This document shows positions 7,029-11,812 of a stretch of 11,812 nucleotides of DNA, one piece after another (the first letter of the stretch is position 1; every line of letters starts with the position of its first letter). A program made the translations under genes and the position numbers. Below the pieces are notes generated by a model. It had not been told where the DNA came from. It did no database searches and saw only the letters and a program-made list of their open reading frames with translations. The stretch lies in contig USFX01000077.1 in the NCBI GenBank assembly GCA_900553965.1, forward strand, positions 1 through 11,812. The letters run 5' to 3'. Source of the DNA: an uncultured Prevotella sp. Lineage in GTDB: Bacteria; Bacteroidota; Bacteroidia; Bacteroidales; Bacteroidaceae.

Positions 7029-8471
7029 ATAGCATTATTCACGGCCGCAATACTGGCGGCCTGCAGTGACGACGATTCGTTTACGACGAATCCTTCGGCC
7101 CGACTCACATTCTCACGAGATACTGTCAGTCTTGACACAATATTCAGTACGGTTCCCACGTCGACCTATACGTTCTGGGTATATAATAACAACGGTGACG
7201 GACTTCGCCTCCGTCAGGTTCGTCTTCAGCGCGGTAACCAGAGCGGCTTCCGCGTGAACGTCGACGGCAGCTACCTCGACAACACCACAGGCAGCTCCGT
7301 CAGCGATCTTGAAATACGCAAGGGAGACAGCATCCGCGTCTTTGTGGAGCTGACATCTGGTCTCACCAATTCTGACTTACCCCAGCTCGTGGAGGACAAC
7401 GTCGTGTTCAGTCTGGAGAGCGGAGTGGAACAGAAGGTCAACCTTCGTGCCTATTCATGGGACGCCGAGCTTTGCGACTACATCAGAGTCAGCGAGAACA
7501 CCACGATTTCGAGCAGCCGTCCGATTGTCATACGTCAGGGACTGAGGGTCGACAGCGATGTCACGCTGACGATCAACGCCCCCACGCGGTTGTTTTTCCG
7601 CAGCGGGGCTGGAGTCGATGTCTACGGCCGCATCATCGTCAATCAGTCACCCGACGCCGACCGTGATGTCGTCTTTCGCGGCGACCGTCTGGACAACATG
7701 TTCGACTATCTGCCGTACGACCGTGTGAGCGGCCAGTGGCGTGGAATCCGTCTGCACTCTTCATCAACAGGAAACATATTCAACCGTGCCGACATTCACA
7801 GCGCCGAATACGGAATAATCTGTGATGCGGCTGACGAGTACGTCCCCGATGACATGCGTCTGGCGATGGAGAGTGTGACCATCCACAACTGTAAGGGGCC
7901 GGGACTGAAGGCCGTCAATTCAAACGTAAGCCTCATCAACTGCCAGATTAGCAACACTCTTGGCGATTGCGTCGGCATATATGGCGGCAGCGCACTGATG
8001 GTCTATTGCACGCTGGCCCAGTTCTATCCTTTCAGCGGCGACCGCGGCGTGGCCCTGCGTTTCACCAACTACCACGAAGATCAGGATTATCCGCTTCATC
8101 TTTTGGACTGCCGTAACACACTCGTGACGGGTTATGCCGACGACGAGGTGATGGGAGAGGCGCGCAAGGAGGAGCTGGCTTTCGGCTATATATTCTCCGA
8201 TTGTATTCTCCGCACGCCGGAGGACAACAGCAACACGGCCTCGGAAGCCTTCGTCAACATCCTGTGGGAGAAGCCTGACATGGAAGTTCAGGGTGCCGGC
8301 CATTTCCTTAATGTCGATGCCGACCTCCAATACTACGACTTCCATCTCGCCCCCAATTCCCCCGCCATCGGCCGTGCCTCCGTCATACCGGAAGTCCCGT
8401 ATGACCGCGACATGAACGAGCGTGGCGACAAACCGGATGTCGGGTGCTATCAGCGTGGCTCAGAGGAATGA
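7008..8471 (+). CDS. Surface-exposed lipoprotein with right-handed beta-helix domain, function unknown
   Basis: This 487-residue protein starts with a lipoprotein signal peptide, MKRLFFYIALFTAAILAAC, with lipobox LAAC and lipidated C19. The following SDDD resembles the Bacteroidota lipoprotein export signal, so it is probably displayed on the cell surface. Residues about 25-165 look like a beta-sandwich region (LTFSRDTVSLDTIFST, VYNNNGDGLRLRQV, FRVNVDGSYLDN). Residues about 170-400 form a right-handed parallel beta-helix, with short repeated rungs such as RLFFRSGAGVDVYGRIIV, QWRGIRLHSSSTGNIF and ADIHSAEYGIICD. The C-terminus NSPAIG...DVGCYQ is the closing motif common to such helices. Similar conserved hypothetical lipoproteins are known in Bacteroidales; no polysaccharide lyase catalytic set is evident. 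A role in glycan binding or envelope structure is inference. The ATG at 7008 gives the signal peptide and is embedded in the hairpin at 6985-7023; no separate promoter is seen in the 44-base gap upstream. Confidence 0.85.
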   Translation: MKRLFFYIALFTAAILAACSDDDSFTTNPSARLTFSRDTVSLDTIFSTVPTSTYTFWVYNNNGDGLRLRQVRLQRGNQSGFRVNVDGSYLDNTTGSSVSDLEIRKGDSIRVFVELTSGLTNSDLPQLVEDNVVFSLESGVEQKVNLRAYSWDAELCDYIRVSENTTISSSRPIVIRQGLRVDSDVTLTINAPTRLFFRSGAGVDVYGRIIVNQSPDADRDVVFRGDRLDNMFDYLPYDRVSGQWRGIRLHSSSTGNIFNRADIHSAEYGIICDAADEYVPDDMRLAMESVTIHNCKGPGLKAVNSNVSLINCQISNTLGDCVGIYGGSALMVYCTLAQFYPFSGDRGVALRFTNYHEDQDYPLHLLDCRNTLVTGYADDEVMGEARKEELAFGYIFSDCILRTPEDNSNTASEAFVNILWEKPDMEVQGAGHFLNVDADLQYYDFHLAPNSPAIGRASVIPEVPYDRDMNERGDKPDVGCYQRGSEE

Positions 8472-8622
8472 AAATCGGGGAGTGATGAGAGTGAAATGAG
8501 GATGAAATATGTCATTGTTATAAACTCAATATCACTCCCCGAAGTATATTCTTCGAAAGAACCAACACTACTCTAATAGTTTTCCGAAAACATTCATATA
8601 CTAAACTAAATAAACGAAATGT
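8472..8622 (+). other. Gene-free intergenic region with inverted repeats
   Basis: This 151-base stretch between the lipoprotein and the M16 peptidase holds no coding frame of note. A 12-bp perfect inverted repeat, TCGGGGAGTGAT (8475-8486) with ATCACTCCCCGA (8531-8542), starts 3 bases after the lipoprotein stop and spans a 44-base loop. A second small hairpin, CGAAG / CTTCG (8540-8544 and 8551-8555), shares three bases with the right arm of the first. No T-tract follows either, so intrinsic termination is uncertain. A weak promoter and a 13-base palindrome lie further downstream. Confidence 0.6.
8552..8584 (+). promoter_or_regulatory. Possible promoter of the M16 peptidase gene
   Basis: TTCG (8552-8555), 21 bases, then TAGTTTTC (8577-8584) resembles the Bacteroides TTTG / TAnnTTTG pair with one mismatch in each box. 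It lies about 40 bases before ATG 8623, in the right place. The palindrome GTTTTCCGAAAAC (8579-8591) overlaps the -7 box. The mismatches make this a tentative call. Confidence 0.3.
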
Positions 8623-11600
8623 ATGATTGACAAGAAGTCCCTATCCGTTATCTTCCTTCATCCAATCTCAAGGAACGTCATTTGCAAAGTATGTGTCATC
8701 CAAATGTTCTTGGTCCATTTCGTGGCAGCCATGGCCAGACCGTCAGCAACACCGTATCAGCAGACCGCGTCTTCCGATATGTTTGTTCCGTTGAACGGGC
8801 AGATGACGATAGATACGGCCGCGTCGCTGCCATACATATTTCAGGTGAAGGAATTGACGTTGAGCAACGGTCTTACCGTGTGGATAAACGAAGACCATAC
8901 ACAACCCAAGGTATATGGAGCAGTGGTGGTTAAAGCCGGCGCACGTGATTGTCCAAATACCGGCATTGCCCATTATTTCGAACACATACTGTTCAAAGGG
9001 ACAGACAAAATCGGTACTGTTGACTATGCCGGAGAACGTCCTTGGCTCGACTCTATAGAAGCATGTTATGACCGTCTGGCACAGACTATCGACGAGAACA
9101 GCCGCTGCGTGATACAGAAAGACATCAACCGTTTGAGCGTCAAGGCCGCCCAGTATGCCATTCCCAACGAGTTCAACAATCTCATTTCACGTTATGGCGG
9201 TACGGGCCTCAATGCCTATACGTCGCTCGATGAGACCGTTTTCTACAACACTTTCAGTCCGCAGTATATCGCTCAATGGGCCGAACTTAACAGCGAGCGC
9301 ATGCTTCATCCGGTGTTTCGTCTCTTCCAGGGAGAGCTTGAAACCGTTTATGAGGAAAAGAACATGCATTCAGACAACATGCTCATGCAGGCATTAGAAG
9401 CTGTGCAACGTCGCGTATTCGCCGGCACACCATACGAATATCCGGTCATAGGAAGTACGGAGAGTCTGAAAAATCCCCGCCTTTCGGAGATGCAAAACTT
9501 CTTTGACCGTTATTATGTAGCCGGTAATATGGGGCTGATACTGTGTGGTGACATCTGTTCCGACACCATTGTCCCACTGCTCGAACGCACCTTCGGACGC
9601 CTTCGTAGCGGTGACGCTCCCCGTCACATGCCTATTGTGCATCGTCCTTTCACCGGTTCAGAACGGCTTGATATCAAGGTCCCCATTCCAATCATAAAAG
9701 CGCAGGGCTATCTTTTTAGAGCTCCCAAACCGACACATCCTGACTATGTACCGGTGGAACTGGCCATGTCTCTGCTTTCCAACAGTTCCGGCACGGGGTT
9801 GCTTGACTCGCTTGAGCATGCCCATAAGGTGATGGGCGTGATGGCCGGAGTGGTGGGACTGACTGGTGACGACGACCTTATTGGTTATGGCTATGTGCCA
9901 CGACTGCCTTTCGGTTCGAAGAGAAAGGCCGACCGCATGACCCGCCGGCAGGTCGACCGTCTTGTGTCCGGCGATTTTGACGATGCCATTCTGGAGGCAC
10001 TTAAAATAGCGGAACAGCGCAAAACGAAAGAAGCGCTTGAAGACATGTCCGTTCGTTCATCAATGATGGTCAATGCCTTTTCACGTAATCGCCAATGGGC
10101 AGATGTGCTGAATCGTCCCCGACAGGTGCAGACCGTCACTCATGCCGACATACAGCGTGTCGCCAAGCAGTATCTATGCGGCGGAGGCAGTTTGCAGGTT
10201 ACCAAGCGATTCGGCAGTTATGCCAAAGACAGAGTCAGTCAACCCGGATATACTCCAGTCGCACCGGCAAATACCGGTGTTCATTCGGAATATGCAAAAC
10301 AATTGGAGCAGATACCCGTAACGGTAGCCAAACCACGTTTCATTGATTTCGACAACGATGTGCATACCGTTTCTCTGTGCCCGCTTGTGAAACTCTACAC
10401 AGTTGATAATCCCATCAACGACATCTTCACTCTCGAACTCATCTATCATCGTGGTACAATCGCCGACAGTCGACTTGACGCAGTGGCATCTTACATTGGA
10501 AACCTTGGCACCGACTCGCTCAGTCCGCACCAGTTTGGCAGTGCCTTGCAGCGGCTCGGTTCGGAGATTTCTGTAGCAGCAGATAAATCCACTTTCACCA
10601 TCACCGTCAAGGGTTTTGACAGGTATTTTGGCGAGACGATGCAGTTGCTCGGCACGTTTTTCTCCACGGTTAAGGCCGATGATGACAAATTTGACGAACT
10701 CGTCACAAGCGAGCGTATCTTCGAACGGACATTCTTCCGTGACAACACCTCCATTGCGGGTGCACTGTTCGAACGTGTCGCATACGGGGACAAGTCGACG
10801 TTTCTGAACAGAACTACAGCCGACATGCTGAAGAGGATGGACGGCCGTCAACTCGTAGACATATTCAGAGACCTGCAACACTCCGAACTCAGTGTTGTGT
10901 ATAGCGGCACCTTGTCTGCCGATTGCGTTGAGACAGACGTGAGCCGTTGGCTTCCCATCGGCCTTGTGTCGCGTCCACATACCGACAGTCATCGGACATT
11001 TCTTTCATACGATGAACCGGTAGTCTATATCTTCGACAATCCTTCGGCCCGTCAGACAATCATCGGAACCTATCATCTGCTGCCATCACAGCCATCTGCC
11101 GCAGCCAGAGCCCGAATGAACCTGTGGGGTCGTTATTTCGGCATAGGCATGTCGTCGCTGATGTTTCAGGACATACGTGAGTTCCGTTCGTTGGCATATT
11201 ATGCCTATGGCGAAACCGGCTATCCGTCGCTCATGCGTCATCCTGACGCGCCGGTGGCCTATCAGACCGTGATGGGCACCCAAGGGGACAAGACCATGCT
11301 GGCTCTCGGCATACTCGACACACTTTTTACTGCCATGCCAATGCGGGACAACAACGTGATTGCTACAAAGGAGACTATGCGTCATTCCGTCAATAACAAC
11401 CGTCCAGCTTTCCGTGCCATCGGGCGTCATGTGGCCGAGTTGCGCTCAGCCGGTTACGACGATGACCCTGCGCGCGCCTCGATGGCTGCACTTGAACCGC
11501 TTGGTCCGGCTGATGTCATGGCTTTCTACGATGATTATGTCCGTCCGGCCAAACGCGTGACCGTTATTGTCGGCGACAGAAGAAAGCTCGACTTCAACGC

Positions 11601-11664
11601 TTTGTCACGTTACGGAAGAGTGGTTGAACTGAAGAAAAAGGATGTTTTCCGTACCGGGCGATGA
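8623..11664 (+). CDS. M16 family zinc peptidase (insulinase/pitrilysin-like), secreted
   Basis: This 1013-residue metalloprotease of clan ME probably degrades peptides in the periplasm. The N-terminus has a hydrophobic segment at about 18-37 ending in AMA, a likely signal peptide; an in-frame ATG at 8704 (M28) is an alternative start but would leave a very short signal. The inverted zinc motif HYFEH lies at 117-121 (ligands H117 and H121, catalytic E120). The third ligand is best placed at E245 in ELETVYEEK, with E238 seven residues before it, the same spacing as the insulin-degrading enzyme pair E182/E189. The stretch between is about 48 residues longer than usual, a feature I recall from Bacteroidota homologues. 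The protein is a tandem of two M16 halves (about 72-565 and 580-1005); the second lacks the zinc motif but keeps R852 and Y859, spaced like R824/Y831 of insulin-degrading enzyme. The catalytic set therefore looks complete. The gene is separated from neighbours by 151 bases and is probably transcribed alone. Confidence 0.95.
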   Translation: MIDKKSLSVIFLHPISRNVICKVCVIQMFLVHFVAAMARPSATPYQQTASSDMFVPLNGQMTIDTAASLPYIFQVKELTLSNGLTVWINEDHTQPKVYGAVVVKAGARDCPNTGIAHYFEHILFKGTDKIGTVDYAGERPWLDSIEACYDRLAQTIDENSRCVIQKDINRLSVKAAQYAIPNEFNNLISRYGGTGLNAYTSLDETVFYNTFSPQYIAQWAELNSERMLHPVFRLFQGELETVYEEKNMHSDNMLMQALEAVQRRVFAGTPYEYPVIGSTESLKNPRLSEMQNFFDRYYVAGNMGLILCGDICSDTIVPLLERTFGRLRSGDAPRHMPIVHRPFTGSERLDIKVPIPIIKAQGYLFRAPKPTHPDYVPVELAMSLLSNSSGTGLLDSLEHAHKVMGVMAGVVGLTGDDDLIGYGYVPRLPFGSKRKADRMTRRQVDRLVSGDFDDAILEALKIAEQRKTKEALEDMSVRSSMMVNAFSRNRQWADVLNRPRQVQTVTHADIQRVAKQYLCGGGSLQVTKRFGSYAKDRVSQPGYTPVAPANTGVHSEYAKQLEQIPVTVAKPRFIDFDNDVHTVSLCPLVKLYTVDNPINDIFTLELIYHRGTIADSRLDAVASYIGNLGTDSLSPHQFGSALQRLGSEISVAADKSTFTITVKGFDRYFGETMQLLGTFFSTVKADDDKFDELVTSERIFERTFFRDNTSIAGALFERVAYGDKSTFLNRTTADMLKRMDGRQLVDIFRDLQHSELSVVYSGTLSADCVETDVSRWLPIGLVSRPHTDSHRTFLSYDEPVVYIFDNPSARQTIIGTYHLLPSQPSAAARARMNLWGRYFGIGMSSLMFQDIREFRSLAYYAYGETGYPSLMRHPDAPVAYQTVMGTQGDKTMLALGILDTLFTAMPMRDNNVIATKETMRHSVNNNRPAFRAIGRHVAELRSAGYDDDPARASMAALEPLGPADVMAFYDDYVRPAKRVTVIVGDRRKLDFNALSRYGRVVELKKKDVFRTGR

Positions 11665-11700
11665 AAGTTTATGGCTGTTCGGAAGCCCTTGAACGCTGTA

Positions 11701-11717
11701 GCGGATTTGCAATCCGC
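11701..11717. repeat. REP-like palindrome after the M16 gene
   Basis: GCGGATT (11701-11707) and AATCCGC (11711-11717) form a perfect 7-bp stem with a TGC loop, 36 bases after the M16 stop. No T-tract follows, so it is not a good intrinsic terminator. It looks like the short palindromes dispersed in Bacteroidota intergenic regions; that it is repeated in this genome cannot be tested from one window. Confidence 0.45.
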
Positions 11718-11779
11718 GTAAGTTGCCGTGAGGGTGTTGCAGAACTCGCATGGAAGCCTTTAAGTGGGGTAATTTTAGT

Positions 11780-11800
11780 CCCCTCCTTTCGAAGGAGGGG
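11780..11800. repeat. GC-rich palindrome at the right edge (REP/MITE-like)
   Basis: CCCCTCCTT (11780-11788) pairs with AAGGAGGGG (11792-11800), 9 bp plus one T-G wobble around a single C. It is followed by TTAGGGGTGGTT, which runs off the window. I recognise the general form as an intergenic repeat common in Bacteroidota, often near IS200-like or other small mobile elements. The 148 bases from 11665 to the edge hold this and the palindrome at 11701-11717, and no supported gene. Confidence 0.5.
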
Positions 11801-11812
11801 TTAGGGGTGGTT

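Noticed and set aside
8619..8630. ATG-TAT-GAT-TGA mini-frame overlapping the M16 start
   Set aside because: Three codons is too short to support, and the overlap is easily produced by chance.
10174..10992. 272-codon open frame on the minus strand
   Set aside because: It is antisense to the M16 peptidase coding sequence, with no signal, domain or promoter of its own.
11671..11721. 16-codon open frame (ATG 11671 to TAA) after the M16 gene
   Set aside because: It runs through the REP-like palindrome, is very short, and has no initiation signal or family resemblance.

Overview
The window reads as part of a Bacteroidota chromosome, most likely order Bacteroidales (a Prevotella-, Bacteroides- or Muribaculaceae-like gut or oral anaerobe). 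The grounds are promoter elements of the Bacteroides TTTG / TAnnTTTG type, no obvious Shine-Dalgarno sequences, an N-terminal rubredoxin ('reverse') rubrerythrin, a lipoprotein with a Cys-Ser-Asp-Asp-Asp surface-export-like start, and protein families typical of that order. All nine genes lie on the + strand and are dense and intact, except the first, which is cut by the window edge. I see no phage, insertion sequence, CRISPR array, tRNA or rRNA.

Layout. Positions 1-1963: the C-terminal two thirds of a dipeptidyl peptidase III (zinc peptidase, M49), followed 4 bases later by a small helical-repeat protein of the DNA-alkylation-repair (AlkD-like) type. Positions 1996-5163: a promoter-like element and then a tight cluster: a Fur-family regulator, purA (8-base overlap) and hisS (1-base overlap), closed by a strong hairpin at 5179-5216. 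Positions 5281-6288: a secreted SGNH/CE12-type pectin acetylesterase whose last 60 or so residues look like the truncated start of a pectin methylesterase (CE8) domain. Positions 6322-6963: a consensus promoter and a reverse rubrerythrin. Positions 7008-8471: a probably surface-exposed beta-helix lipoprotein whose start codon lies inside a 17-bp hairpin that could also terminate the rubrerythrin transcript. Positions 8472-8622: a gene-free stretch with several inverted repeats. Positions 8623-11664: a secreted two-domain M16 zinc peptidase. Positions 11665-11812: two REP-like palindromes with no gene.

How the parts fit. Most of the window is housekeeping or general physiology: peptide breakdown (DPP III, M16), nucleotide and protein synthesis (purA, hisS), metal or peroxide handling (Fur family, rubrerythrin) and cell-surface glycan work (esterase, beta-helix lipoprotein). 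I do not see a clear new multi-gene system. The observations most worth following are the start-codon hairpin between rubrerythrin and the lipoprotein, the remnant CE8 segment on the esterase, the altered metal-site sequence of the Fur homologue, and the palindromic repeats at the right edge.
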